DNA of 64,000 bases from JANNNX01 sp031398745 (GCA_031398745.1 JANNNX010000074.1:1-64000), one strand, 5' to 3'; numbered from the stretch's first letter, positions 1 through 11,147 are shown. Notes: generated from the sequence alone by a model not told the origin. Numbers and translations are program-made.

Positions 1-832
1 CCCGGGGCCGACGCCAGCAGGGCCCGGGTGTAGGGGTGCGACGGCCGGCCCAGCACCGCCGCCGTCGGGCCGATCTCGACCAGGCGGCCCAGGTACATCA
101 CCGCCACCCGGTCGGCGAGGTGGCGCACCACCGACAGGTCGTGCGAGATCAGCAGGAAGGCCACCCCCCGGTCAGTCCGCAGGCGGCCCAGCAGCTCGAG
201 GATGTCGGCCTGGATCGACACGTCGAGGGCCGACACCGGCTCGTCCAGCACTACCAGGCGAGGCGAGGTGGCCAGGGCTCGGGCGATGGCCACCCGCTGG
301 CCCATGCCCCCCGACAGCTGGTGGGGTCGGGCCTCGGCCACCGACCGGTCGAGGCCGACCGCGTCGAGCAGCTGGTCGACCCGGTCTCGGCGCTCGGCGG
401 CCGATCGGCCGCCGAGCCGCCGGCCGCGCCGGCCCCCGACCCGGGCCTGGGCCCGCATCGGCTCGGCCACCGAGCTGGCCACCGTCCGGCGGGGGTCGAG
501 GCTCGATCCCGGGTCCTGGAACACCATCTGGATCTGGCTCCGCAGCGCCCGCAGGCGATCGGGCGGCGCCGCCCGCAGGTCCTCGCCGTCGATCGAGATC
601 GATCCCGAGGTCGCGGGACCGACCCGCACCACCGCTCGGGCCAGGCTCGACTTGCCACAGCCCGACTCCCCCACCAGGCCCAGCACCTCCCCGGCCCCGA
701 CCTCGAAGGACACGCCGGCCACGGCCTCGACCCCGCCGGCGCCGGCCCACCACCTCCCCATGATCGACCGGCGTGCCCGCCGGTCGGGGTGACGGACCAC
801 CAGATCTCGCACCGACAGCACCGGGCGGCCAC

Positions 833-836
<4 letters not shown>
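1..836 (-). CDS. Peptide ABC transporter ATP-binding protein (OppF/DppF type), partial
   Basis: This is the second ATPase of a peptide-type ABC importer, hydrolysing ATP at the inner face of the membrane. The frame opens at an ATG at 836 and stays open to the window edge, giving about 278 residues with the last few missing. Walker A reads GESGCGKS, the Q-loop MVFQDP, the signature LSGGMGQRVAIARAL and Walker B LVVLDEPVSALD, followed by the switch SHDLS. The visible end, SHPYTRALLASAPG, matches the C-terminal region typical of OppD/OppF proteins. The start overlaps the stop of the upstream ATPase gene as ATGA, which suggests translational coupling. Substrate (oligopeptide, dipeptide or nickel) cannot be told from the ATPase. 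Confidence 0.93.
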
Positions 837-1617
<781 letters not shown>

Positions 1618-1621
<4 letters not shown>

Positions 1622-2496
1622 CGCCGGGCCCGGGGATCGAGGGCGTCCTGGAGCCCGTCACCGACCAGGACGAAGCCCATGACCGTGAGCAGCAGCGCCC
1701 CACCGGGGAACAGCAGGACGTGGGGGGCGGTGCGCAGCAGAGAGCTTCCCCGGGAGATCATCAGCCCCCACGACGGTTGGGGCTCGGTGATGCCGACGCC
1801 AAGGAAGGACAGCGCCGACTCCGAGAGGATGGCGGTGCCGACGAAGGTGGCGGCCACCGCCAGCACGGGCGCCACCGCGTTGGGCAGGACGTGGCCCAGC
1901 ACGATGCGGGCCCCGCCGACACCGGCGGCCCGGGCAGCCTGCACGTAGCCGGCGTCGCGCACCACCAGGGCGGCCGCTCGCTGGATCCGGGCGATGGCCA
2001 TCCAACCGAACAGCGACAGCACCAGCACCACCGTCGCGGTGCCCCGCCCGGCGATGGTCACCACTGCGATGGCAGCCACCAGGTAGGGAAAGGCCAGGAA
2101 CACGTCGGTGAGGCGCATGAGGACGCCGTCGGTCCGACCCCCCCGCCAGGCCGCGACCAGACCGACGACCATGCCCACCAGCGTCGCGGCCAGCGCCGTG
2201 CCCAGCCCGACCGCCAGCGAGGTGCGGGCTCCCCACACCACCCGAGAAAAGACGTCCCGCCCGAGCTGATCGGTGCCGAACCAATGGGCTCGACTCGGTC
2301 CCTGACGGGAGAGAGCGGCATCGATGGCCAACGGATCGTGGCGGGCCACCACCGGGGCGAAGAGCGCCACCACCGCCACCAGTACGACGACCGCCAGACC
2401 GGCGACGGCCAGCCGGTTGGCCCAGAACCGCCTCCCCGCCTCGGCCCACGGGCGGGCCCGGGCCGAGGCCCCGGCGGTGGCCAGCGACGGAATCAC
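1618..2496 (-). CDS. Peptide ABC transporter permease (OppC/DppC type)
   Basis: This is an inner-membrane permease of about 292 residues that forms the translocation pore with the OppB-type partner. I place the start at the GTG at 2496, which overlaps the OppB stop as GTGA. A longer open frame reaches 3000 but would run antiparallel in meaning through the partner gene. One N-terminal membrane segment (about residues 28-50) is followed by a periplasmic loop with HWFGTDQLGRDVFSRVVWGARTS, given here in parts: HWFGTDQLGRD is the OppC hallmark. Four or five further membrane segments follow, with the cytoplasmic EAA-like loop around AARAAGVGGARIVLGHVLPN. Confidence 0.93.
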
Positions 2497-3509
2497 GCCA
2501 CCCGCTCCCGACCGACCCGGATGCGGGGGTCGAGCAGCCCGTAGGCGACGTCGACGGCCAGGCTCACCACCAGGTAGCCGACCACCAGGACCAAGGTCAT
2601 CCCGAGCACGATGGGCACGTCCCGGGCGCCCACGGCATCGGCCAGGGTGCTCCCCATGCCCGGCCAGTTGAAGACAGTCTCGGTGAGGACCGACGAGCCC
2701 ACCAGGGCGGCGAAGTCGACTCCGAGGAAGGTCACCACCGGCACCAGCGCGCTGCGCAGGGCCCGGGCCCGCACCATCCGTGGCGGTAGCCCCAGGGCCC
2801 GGGCCGTGCGCAGGTGGTCGGCGGCCAGGGCCTCGCTGACCGCGGCTCGGGTCAGCCGAGCGATGATCGCGGCCGAGGTGGTGGCCAGCACCACCGCCGG
2901 GAGCACCAGGTAGCGCCACTGGTCGCCGAGCGGCACCACGCCCAGCGCCCAGCGATCGGGGCCGATGCCCTGCACCGGGAACTGCAGCCACTCGGGCCAC
3001 CCGTGCTGGTAGGGGTAGACCCCGAGCGCGTACTGCAGCAGGTAGCCGAGGACGAACACGGGGACCGCCAGCGCGGCCGTGGTCGTCACCGTCACCAGGG
3101 CGTCGAGCCAGGAATGACGACGGGTGGCGGCCACGACACCGGCCGCCACCCCGAGCACGGCCTCGCCCAGCACGGCCCAGAAGGCCAGCCGCAGGCTGGC
3201 CGGGGCGGTGCGGGCCACCAACTGCGTGACGTCGGATCGATCCTGGAACGACTCACCTAGGTCGCCCCGGGCCAGCCGGCTCCAGTACGCCCCGTATTGC
3301 ACCAGCCACGGCTCGTCGAGCCGGTAGCGGGCCTCGATGGCAGCCCGCTGGCCCTCGGAAATGGGTCTGTTGCCACCCCCCACGATGGCCCGCACCGGAT
3401 CGCCGGGGAGGAGGAAGAACAGCACGAAGAGCAGTGAGACGGCCGCGAAGGCGACCGGGACGGCGACGAGGACGCGACGCAGGACGTAGCCACCCATGGG
3501 ACCGGCCAA
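2493..3509 (-). CDS. Peptide ABC transporter permease (OppB/DppB type)
   Basis: This is the first permease of the importer, 338 residues. It opens with a single membrane segment after GGYVLRRVLVAVPVA, then the family's conserved FFLLPGDPVRAI stretch and a periplasmic region containing RYRLDEPWLVQYGAYW. The C-terminal half has four or five membrane segments and an EAA-type loop (ARALGLPPRMVRARALRSAL) that docks the ATPase. Translation may begin at the GTG/ATG near 3509 or at the second methionine four residues later. It follows the binding-protein gene by 42 bases and overlaps oppC by 4. Confidence 0.93.
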   Translation of the reverse strand: MAGPMGGYVLRRVLVAVPVAFAAVSLLFVLFFLLPGDPVRAIVGGGNRPISEGQRAAIEARYRLDEPWLVQYGAYWSRLARGDLGESFQDRSDVTQLVARTAPASLRLAFWAVLGEAVLGVAAGVVAATRRHSWLDALVTVTTTAALAVPVFVLGYLLQYALGVYPYQHGWPEWLQFPVQGIGPDRWALGVVPLGDQWRYLVLPAVVLATTSAAIIARLTRAAVSEALAADHLRTARALGLPPRMVRARALRSALVPVVTFLGVDFAALVGSSVLTETVFNWPGMGSTLADAVGARDVPIVLGMTLVLVVGYLVVSLAVDVAYGLLDPRIRVGRERVA

Positions 3510-3551
3510 GTCTGCCGAACCGCCCGTCGATGGCCCGGGATGCCCACGGCG

Positions 3552-5168
3552 TCAGTCGGTGAAGCGCACCTCGTCGTAGGCGACGAACCCGATCGAGTTC
3601 ATGGTCACGTCGGTCACGTCTCGATAGACGAGCTGCGAGGTCGGCCAGCCGGTCACGAACACCGCCTGGTCATCGAGGGCGATGGCCTCGGCCTGCCGAT
3701 ACAGCTCGGCCCGCTCGTCGGCGTCAGCCGTGCCCCGCGCCTCCTCGATCAACGAGTCGAAGCGCTCGCTGCTGTAGTGCCCGAGGTTGGCCTCGCCGTC
3801 GGTCAGGAACAACGAGCTGATGCCGCCGTCGTAGATGGGGTAGTCCCATCCCCATCCGGCCAGGCAGATCTGGCAGCCGCCGGGCTCCGACATCTCGTCG
3901 TAGTAGACCTCGGCATCCACCGGGTCGAGGGCCACCTCGATGCCGATCTCGGCCAGGTTGGCCTGGATCACGGTGACCTCGTCGTCGTAGGCACCGCTGG
4001 CCGGGTAGCTGAGCCGGAGCGGCTCGGTCAGGGTCCCACCCCAGTCGGCGTAGAGCTCCTCGGCCCGCTCCACGTCGAGTTCGCAGGTCGTACACAGGCC
4101 CTCGCCGTAGCCGACCACGCCGGGAGGGGTCACGCCCGACGCCTCCACGTAGGCACCTTCGTGGGCGGTGGTGTTGATCGCCGCCCGGTCGATGGCCAGG
4201 GAGATGGCCTTGCGCAGGAGCGTGTTGCTCGCCCCCCCCACCACCGGGTCCTCCTGGTTGAAGACGTAGAGGTCGATGGCCAGCTGGGCCTGGACCACGC
4301 TGTCGTAGGCCTCGGTGGCGGCCTCGAACTGCCCGGGCGGGATGGCGGCCAGCTGGCCGGTGCCGGACTCGAAGTCGGTGTAGGCGGCCTGCACGTCGTC
4401 CGAGGCACGAAGCTCGAGCTCGTCGACCACGGCCTCGCGGTCACCTTCGGGGCCACCCCAGTAGTCGTCGTTGCGCTCGAGGCGGATACCGTCGCCGGCC
4501 TCCCAGGCGTCGGCCAGCACGTAGGGACCGTTGCCGACCAGGTCGCCGTGCTCCCACGACGACGGGTCCTCGAGCTCGGCCACCGCGGCCTCGGGCACCG
4601 GCGAGTAGGCAGTGTGGGACACCACTGCCGGGAAGTCGAAGAACGGGCGGTCGAGGGCGACGGTCAGTGTGGAGGCGTCGTCGTCGGCCTCGATCCCGGT
4701 GAGCTCCCCGTCGGTGTCGGCGATGACGTCGAACAGGTAGGAGACGTCCGAGGCCAGCTCCTCGGAGGCGGCCCGCTGCCAGGCGTAGGCGAAGTCGCTG
4801 GGCTCGACGTCGCTGCCATCGCTGAAGGTGACCCCGTCGCGCAGGTGGAAGGTCCACACGTCGCCGGCATCGTTGGCGCTGAACTCGTCGGCGGCCCAGG
4901 CCACGACCTGGCTGCTGGCCGGGTCGATGGCGGTCAGGCCGTCGAAGAGCAGGGCGGTGACCTGGGCACCTTCGAGGCTGCCGGTCAGGCCGGGGTCAAT
5001 GTGGTCGGGCGGTCCGCCCGCGAGGTTGTAGACGTCGACCAGCTCGGTCGACCCGGCGTCGCCGTCGTCGCCGTTAGAGCCCGAGTCGGTACAGGCCGAG
5101 GACACCAGGGCCAACGCGCCGGCGGCCAGCAGAAAACGGGCCCATCGTGAGTGTCGAACCGTTCGCAT
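3552..5168 (-). CDS. Peptide-type ABC transporter substrate-binding lipoprotein (SBP_bac_5)
   Basis: This 538-residue extracellular binding protein captures ligand for the importer encoded downstream. The N-terminus has positive charges, a hydrophobic stretch and the lipobox LVSSAC, with the lipid-modified cysteine at about residue 26. The mature part starts with a Ser/Asp-rich linker. Family 5 features include HIDPGLTGSLEGAQV near the N-terminus and the central DVWTFHLRDGVTFSDG motif. The gene leads the operon. A purine-rich GAGGAGATC lies just upstream of the ATG at 5168. Family 5 proteins bind oligopeptides, dipeptides, nickel or sugars; which applies here is open. Confidence 0.93.
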   Translation of the reverse strand: MRTVRHSRWARFLLAAGALALVSSACTDSGSNGDDGDAGSTELVDVYNLAGGPPDHIDPGLTGSLEGAQVTALLFDGLTAIDPASSQVVAWAADEFSANDAGDVWTFHLRDGVTFSDGSDVEPSDFAYAWQRAASEELASDVSYLFDVIADTDGELTGIEADDDASTLTVALDRPFFDFPAVVSHTAYSPVPEAAVAELEDPSSWEHGDLVGNGPYVLADAWEAGDGIRLERNDDYWGGPEGDREAVVDELELRASDDVQAAYTDFESGTGQLAAIPPGQFEAATEAYDSVVQAQLAIDLYVFNQEDPVVGGASNTLLRKAISLAIDRAAINTTAHEGAYVEASGVTPPGVVGYGEGLCTTCELDVERAEELYADWGGTLTEPLRLSYPASGAYDDEVTVIQANLAEIGIEVALDPVDAEVYYDEMSEPGGCQICLAGWGWDYPIYDGGISSLFLTDGEANLGHYSSERFDSLIEEARGTADADERAELYRQAEAIALDDQAVFVTGWPTSQLVYRDVTDVTMNSIGFVAYDEVRFTD

Positions 5169-5207
5169 GTCGGGATCTCCTCGTCCAGCCGCGAGGACGA
5201 CGACCCG

Positions 5208-5435
5208 TCACTGCAGGCGCAGCGCCAGGACCACCGTCGTGAAGGCGAAGACCACGGCGAACGCCACAGTGATGCGATCGAGGTTGCGCTCCATCACCGT
5301 CGAGCCGGCGGCTGCCGACCCCATCCCGCCGAACATGTCCGACAGGCCGCCGCCCCGCCCGCTGTGCAGGAGCACGAGGACGATCATGGCCACAGAGACC
5401 AAGACGTGGGCGACGATGACAGCGGTGGTGAGCAC
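5208..5435 (-). CDS. secG: Protein translocase subunit SecG
   Basis: This 75-residue membrane protein is the accessory SecG subunit of the SecYEG channel. Two membrane helices, about residues 3-22 and 54-72, flank the conserved cytoplasmic loop LLHSGRGGGLSDMFGG, which is the family signature. It stands 80 bases downstream of tpiA, closing the gap-pgk-tpiA-secG block known from other actinobacteria. Length and position both fit the family. Confidence 0.95.
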   Translation of the reverse strand: MLTTAVIVAHVLVSVAMIVLVLLHSGRGGGLSDMFGGMGSAAAGSTVMERNLDRITVAFAVVFAFTTVVLALRLQ

Positions 5436-5515
5436 GGTTCCGAGCGACTTCCTCTGGCTTCCGGGTGTCTTCTGACCCCGACTATCGGCGGTCCCCGGAC
5501 CCTACCTGAGACACT

Positions 5516-6304
5516 TCAGCGGCTCTGGTACCGGACGATCCTGACGAACTCGTCGGGATCGAGGGAGGCGCCCCCGACCAGGGCGCCGTCGATATCGGCC
5601 TCGGCCATGAGTTCAGCGATGTTGGTGACCTTGACCGACCCGCCGTACTGGACCCGCACCCCGGCCGCGGCCGCGGGTCCGGCCAGGTTGCCCACCACCT
5701 GGCGCACGTGCCCGCACATCGCCTGGGCGTCGGCCGCGGTGGCGTTGCGCCCCGTCCCGATGGCCCACACCGGCTCGTAGGCCACCACCAGGCCGGCCAC
5801 CGCCTCGGGCGCCACCCCCGCCAGCCCGGCCCGAACCTGGCCCTCGACCACCGACTCGGCCTGGCCAGCCTCGCGCTGGTCGAGGGTCTCGCCCACACAA
5901 AGGATGGGTGTCATGGCGGCCCCGAGGATGGCCGCCACCTTGCGGTTGACCTGCTCGTCGGTCTCGCCGAAGAGTGCCCGGCGCTCGGAGTGGCCGGCGA
6001 GCACGTAGCGCACCGACAGCTTGGCCAGCATGGTCGGGCTGATTTCGCCGGTGAACGCGCCCTTCTCCTCCCAGTGGCAGTGCTGGGCCCCGAGGGCGAC
6101 GGGGATCTCGTCGGCGTCGAGCACGGTCTGGACCGACCGCAGGTCGGTGAAGGGAGGGTGGATCGACACGTCGACGACGTCGTGGTCGTCGCGGGTCAGC
6201 CCGTAGGACAGCTTCTGCACCACCTGGATGGCCTCGAAGTGGTTGTGGTGCATCTTCCAGTTCCCGCTGATCAGGGGCTTGCGGGCGGGAGTGGCGGTGG
6301 CCAT
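5516..6304 (-). CDS. tpiA: Triosephosphate isomerase
   Basis: This glycolytic enzyme interconverts dihydroxyacetone phosphate and glyceraldehyde 3-phosphate. The 262-residue protein shows the substrate-binding GNWKMH (Asn15, Lys17), the electrophilic histidine in LAGHSERR (about His105), the catalytic glutamate in AYEPVWAIGTG (about Glu177), which also contains the mobile loop 6, and the phosphate-binding QYGGSVK near the end. The start codon follows the pgk stop with no spacer, so the two are surely co-expressed. Confidence 0.97.
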   Translation of the reverse strand: MATATPARKPLISGNWKMHHNHFEAIQVVQKLSYGLTRDDHDVVDVSIHPPFTDLRSVQTVLDADEIPVALGAQHCHWEEKGAFTGEISPTMLAKLSVRYVLAGHSERRALFGETDEQVNRKVAAILGAAMTPILCVGETLDQREAGQAESVVEGQVRAGLAGVAPEAVAGLVVAYEPVWAIGTGRNATAADAQAMCGHVRQVVGNLAGPAAAAGVRVQYGGSVKVTNIAELMAEADIDGALVGGASLDPDEFVRIVRYQSR

Positions 6305-7455
6305 CTAGGCCTCCTTGCTGAGGGGGTCAGAGGGTGCGTTCGAGGCCGACCGAAGGGCGGCCAACCCGGGCAGGTCACCCTGCTCGAGGAGCTCGAGTGA
6401 CGCTCCGCCACCGGTCGAGACGTGGTCGATGCGGTCGGCCAGCCCGAACTGGGCGGCCGCCGCCGCGCTGTCGCCGCCGCCGATCACCGTGAAGCCGCGG
6501 CACTCGGCCACGGCCTCGGCCACGGTCCGGGTCCCGGCCTCGAACCGCGGGTCCTCGAAGACCCCCATCGGACCGTTCCAGAAGACGGTGCCGGCCTCGG
6601 CCACCAGGTCGGCGAAGGCGCCGGCGGTGCCCGGTCCGACGTCGAGGCCCATCCAGCCATCGGGCACGTCGGGTCCGACGTGGCGGACCTCGCCCCCAGC
6701 CGTCGGGTCGCCGATCTTGCCCCCGGGGCCGAGGACGACCACGTCATGGGGGATCTGGATGCGCTCGCCGTGGTCGGCCAGCAGCTGGCGACAGGCGTCG
6801 ATCTGGTCGGTCTCGAGCAGCGAAGCGCCCACCGAGTGGCCCTGGGCGGCGAGGAAGGTGAAGCACATCCCACCCCCGATGACCAGGCTGTCGACCACGT
6901 CGAGGAGTGCCTCGATCACGCCCAGCTTGTCGCTGACCTTGGCCCCCCCGAGCACCGCCAGGAACGGACGCGACGGGTGCTGGCGCAGGCCCGACAGCAC
7001 CTCGACCTCGCGGGCCAGCAGGCGACCGGCCGCGCTCGGCAGCGTCCGGGGCGGGCCCACCACCGAGGCGTGGGCCCGGTGGGCGGCACCGAAGGCGTCG
7101 TCCACGTAGGCGTCCTGGCCCTCGACCAGCCGGGCCACGAACGCCGGATCATCCGCGGTCTCGCCTGGGTCGAAGCGCAGGTTCTCGAGCAGGTGGACCC
7201 CGGGGAGCAGCTGGTCGAGGCGGGCCCGGACCGGGTCGAGCGACCAGCGAGGATCGGGGGCGCCCTTCGGGCGGCCCAGGTGGGTACAGGCGGTCACCGT
7301 CGCCCCGTGCTCCTGCAGCCACGACAGGGTCGGCAGCGCGGCCCGGATCCGGAGGACGTCGACCACCTCTCCGTCGCGCAGCGGCACGTTGAAGTCGACC
7401 CTGACGAGGACCCGGGCGCCGTCGACCGGCGGCAGGTCCTCGAGGAGCGGGAGCC

Positions 7456-7459
<4 letters not shown>
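6305..7459 (-). CDS. pgk: Phosphoglycerate kinase
   Basis: This glycolytic enzyme transfers phosphate from 1,3-bisphosphoglycerate to ADP. I start it at the GTG at 7459, which overlaps the gap stop as GTGA, giving 384 residues. A longer open frame upstream lies inside gap and is not real. Motifs include VLVRVDFNVPL near the N-terminus, THLGRPKG, LENLRFDPGE, the hinge-side LGGAKVSDKLGVI, the nucleotide-binding NGPMGVFE and the C-terminal GGGDSAAAAAQFG. It is slightly short of the usual 390-400 residues, with compact loops and no missing motif. Confidence 0.97.
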
Positions 7460-8466
<1,007 letters not shown>

Positions 8467-8549
8467 CGGTGAGCCTCCTGCAGATCAGGGAAGAAGTGGG
8501 TGGTATGGAATCCCATGGCGGGCGTCAGGTCCAACCGCAGTCGGGCGAG

Positions 8550-9401
8550 TCAGCGGCGGACGTCACGGTGGCTGACCCGGGGAGAGATGCCCCGCTGGCG
8601 CAGAGCGGCCGCCACCTCCTCGGCGATGGCCACCGATCGGTGCCGCCCACCGGTGCAGCCGAAGGCGATACCCAGGTACGACTTGCCCTCCCGCAGGTAG
8701 GCCGGGAGCAGGAGGTCGAGCAGGTGCTCGAGCCGGGCCAGGAACTCGGTCGTCTGGGGGAAGCCGACGACGTAGGCCCGCACCGCCGGGTCGGTACCGG
8801 TGAGGTCGCGGAGCTCGTCGACCCAGTGCGGGTTGGGCAGGAAGCGGCAGTCGATGACCAGGTCGACGTCGAGCGGGAGACCGTGCTTGTAGCCGAAGGA
8901 CACGATGCTGGTCTGCATCTCGTCGCCGTCGGTACCCAGGCCGAACAGGTCGACCAGACGGTCGCGGAGCTGGTGGACGTTGAGGTCGCTGGTGTCCACG
9001 ACCACGTCCGCCTCGGCCTTCAGCGGCTCGAGCAGGGTGCGCTCCCGGCGCACGGCGTCGGCCACCCCGGAGTCATCGGCCTGGGGGTGACGCCGCCGGG
9101 TGTCCTCGTAGCGTCGGATCAACACGTCATCGGCGGCATCGAGGAACAGCAGCCGCACCCGCTCCGCGGTGGCCCGGAGCTGCTCGAGGGCCGAGGTCAA
9201 CTCGGTGCCGTCGGTGCGGACCCCGGCCACCAGCGCCACCCGGTCGATCGACGATCCCGGGGCCTGGGCCAGCTCGGCCACCTTGTCGACCAGCACCGGG
9301 GGCAGGTTGTCGATCACGAACCAGCCGAGGTCCTCGAGCACCTTGGCCGACTCGCTGCGACCGGCGCCGGACAGGCCGGTGATCAGGATGAACTTGCTCA
9401 T
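8550..9401 (-). CDS. rapZ: RapZ/YvcJ family nucleotide-binding protein
   Basis: This is a P-loop protein of 283 residues. In E. coli RapZ is an adapter that directs RNase E to a small RNA; in actinobacteria its role is less clear. The N-terminal Walker A is ITGLSGAGRSES, with the Arg-for-Lys form that actinobacterial homologues often show. FVIDNLPP follows. The C-terminal domain has FGYKHGLPLDVDLVIDCRFLPNP, split here as FGYKHGLP and DCRFLPNPHW, and GCTGGRHRSVAIAE. A TAGCCT box lies at 9425-9430 on the same strand. The usual downstream neighbours yvcK and whiA are absent and gap follows directly. Confidence 0.93.
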   Translation of the reverse strand: MSKFILITGLSGAGRSESAKVLEDLGWFVIDNLPPVLVDKVAELAQAPGSSIDRVALVAGVRTDGTELTSALEQLRATAERVRLLFLDAADDVLIRRYEDTRRRHPQADDSGVADAVRRERTLLEPLKAEADVVVDTSDLNVHQLRDRLVDLFGLGTDGDEMQTSIVSFGYKHGLPLDVDLVIDCRFLPNPHWVDELRDLTGTDPAVRAYVVGFPQTTEFLARLEHLLDLLLPAYLREGKSYLGIAFGCTGGRHRSVAIAEEVAAALRQRGISPRVSHRDVRR

Positions 9402-9474
9402 GCGCGCCCCTGGGAGAGAGCCTCAGGCTAACGGCCGGGCCCCGAGTGGCTCGGGACCGCCGGCGCCGGCCGGT

Positions 9475-10221
9475 TCAGGCGAGGCCCTTCTCGGCCCGCA
9501 GAAAAAGGAGGCGGGGGATGCTGGCGGCCTCGACGTACTCGTAGGCCCGGGCCAGGAAGCCCGGTGGCGGCGCCGGCTCGTCCATGTGGGCGATGGTCAG
9601 TCCCGCGTCGGCCATGGCGTTGACATACCGGGACAGCGGCCGATGGACGAACGGGATGAAGACCCCCTTCTCCACCTCCTGGAGGCTCTCGTCCTCGATC
9701 AGGTACGGACCGATGCGCCAGTACTGCTCGGGAGGATCGAGGATCTGGTCATCGATCCAACCCGAGTTGGGCGTCTGCAGCAGCGGGTGGTTGAGGAAGA
9801 ACAGGAACCGCCCGCCGGGGCGGAGCACCCGGGCGACCTCGGCGATGGCCCGGTCGACCTCCCGGATGTGCTCGAACACCAGGCAGGCGACGACGGCATC
9901 GAACGAGTGGTCGGCGAAGGGCAGGCCCGCAGCGTCGGCCCGGGCATAGCCCACTCCCCCACCCCGCCGGCCAGCCTCGACCACCTGGTTCCAGGTGGGG
10001 TCGATGCCGACCACCCGTCGGGCCCCGCCGGTCACGGCCAGGCGGGCGATCTGGCCCTCGCCGGTGCCCACGTCGAGCACGTCGGCGGCGCCGGCCAGGT
10101 GCTCGGCGGCGAGCGGCAGGATCTGCTCCTCGTACTCGGGGTCGGCCCCGTCGGTGAAGCCGTCCTGCCACCACCCGGCGTTCGCTTCCCAGAGGTCCTC
10201 CGGGCCGGTGGGGCCGGTCAT
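9475..10221 (-). CDS. Class I SAM-dependent methyltransferase
   Basis: This is a 248-residue methyltransferase of unknown substrate. The start is the ATG at 10221, overlapping the upstream nucleotidyltransferase stop as ATGA; the open frame continues further upstream but only inside that gene. Motif I is DVLDVGTGEGQIARLA. An acidic residue follows at VVGIDPTW, motif II/III is SFDAVVACLVFEHI, and VARVLRPGGRFLFF matches the Methyltransf_11 family. The N-terminal ANAGWWQDGFT resembles a cap over the active site. No neighbour indicates the methyl acceptor. Being coupled to a probable toxin-antitoxin-like pair is unexplained. Confidence 0.85.
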   Translation of the reverse strand: MTGPTGPEDLWEANAGWWQDGFTDGADPEYEEQILPLAAEHLAGAADVLDVGTGEGQIARLAVTGGARRVVGIDPTWNQVVEAGRRGGGVGYARADAAGLPFADHSFDAVVACLVFEHIREVDRAIAEVARVLRPGGRFLFFLNHPLLQTPNSGWIDDQILDPPEQYWRIGPYLIEDESLQEVEKGVFIPFVHRPLSRYVNAMADAGLTIAHMDEPAPPPGFLARAYEYVEAASIPRLLFLRAEKGLA

Positions 10222-10727
10222 GCTCCCTCGTCGAAGAGCTGCGCCACGAAGAACCGAGCAGCCACGTCGAGGCGGTCGCCGAACACTTCCTCGGCCACCG
10301 CCAGGACGCTGGAAGCGTCGGAGAGGCCGAGGTGCCCGGCCAGCAGGGCGACGTCGGCTTCGTCCTCCCCCACCCGGTGAGCCAGCACTTTCAGGGCAAG
10401 CAGCATCCGGGCCGAGGCTGTCGACACCCGTAGTCCGGGGACCTCGAGCACGACGCTGGCCTCGGCATCGGGCCCGGCCAGGAAGCCCTTCACCGCGTCG
10501 TTCAGCCAGCCACTGGCCAGCACGTACTCGTCGGCCATGCGGGCGGCCTCGGCGTAGATGGCCACCTTCGGCTCGAAGACGGCGTCGATGTCGCGGGTCG
10601 AACGACGCTCGTCGAAACCGAGGGCGATCGCCGCCCCCCCGACGACGTACAGCTCGCCGGTGACGCCGTCGGCCGCCAGCCGTCGGCCGAGCTCGGACAG
10701 GAGGCGGATGATCTCGGCGCGATCCAC
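10218..10727 (-). CDS. Nucleotidyltransferase-fold protein (DUF6036/AbiEii-like)
   Basis: This 169-residue protein has the minimal nucleotidyltransferase signature: VVGGAAIAL, then about ten residues later RRSTRDIDAVF, giving the GG...R-x-T-x-D-I-D pattern with two metal-binding aspartates. Such proteins include MenT/AbiEii-type toxins that modify tRNA and uncharacterised DUF6036 proteins. The helical C-terminus (RMLLALKVLAHRVGEDEADVALL, shown in parts here) also fits. It starts with GTG 3 bases after the stop of the small partner gene and overlaps the methyltransferase gene by 4 bases. A toxin role is inference; it could equally be a housekeeping transferase. Confidence 0.7.
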   Translation of the reverse strand: MDRAEIIRLLSELGRRLAADGVTGELYVVGGAAIALGFDERRSTRDIDAVFEPKVAIYAEAARMADEYVLASGWLNDAVKGFLAGPDAEASVVLEVPGLRVSTASARMLLALKVLAHRVGEDEADVALLAGHLGLSDASSVLAVAEEVFGDRLDVAARFFVAQLFDEGA

Positions 10728-10730
10728 GGG

Positions 10731-11108
10731 TCAGACCCGCACCAGGGAGCGAGCTGGCCAGAAGATGCAACGTCGCTTGAGAGCCATGGGGGTCTGAGCC
10801 AGGGCGATGGCCCGGAACCCGGGGACGTCGCTGACGAACCAGAACTGGTCCAGGAAGCGGTCGACGCCCACGGTCCAGGCTGGCACCGGCAGGCCACGCT
10901 CGGTGGCCGTGTGCTCGGCCAGGGCACCGAGCAGTGCATCGGCCCGCGGGTTGCCGGTGAGCGACGGCTCGGCGTCGATGAGGTCGAGCACCTCGGCGGC
11001 CGAACCGCGCGCGGCGGCGTCGAGCCAGTCCCGAGCCTCGGCCAGGGGGTCGGCGCCCGCCCGGATCCGATCGGCCAACGCCGTGAGCTGCATCGACAGC
11101 GGGGCCAC
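10731..11108 (-). CDS. Small helical protein, partner of the nucleotidyltransferase
   Basis: This 125-residue protein starts at a GTG at 11108 or an ATG at 11093. I recognise no catalytic motif. The C-terminal half, with PVPAWTVGVDRFLDQFWFVSD followed by FRAIALAQTPMALKRRCIF (given in parts), resembles the tail of XRE-type regulators that often sit next to DUF6036-like nucleotidyltransferases in actinobacteria. The helix-turn-helix domain those proteins carry is missing here, so only the tail half is present. Its position directly before the transferase fits an antitoxin or chaperone-like partner. This is inference from resemblance and context. Confidence 0.6.
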   Translation of the reverse strand: MAPLSMQLTALADRIRAGADPLAEARDWLDAAARGSAAEVLDLIDAEPSLTGNPRADALLGALAEHTATERGLPVPAWTVGVDRFLDQFWFVSDVPGFRAIALAQTPMALKRRCIFWPARSLVRV

Positions 11109-11147
11109 GGCGGGACGGTACCGGGCCTGGGGGGCTGCGCTGTCGGA

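Noticed and set aside
10731..11108. A helix-turn-helix domain in the partner of the nucleotidyltransferase
   Set aside because: Related regulators have one, but no helix-turn-helix pattern is visible in these 125 residues and no upstream frame supplies it.
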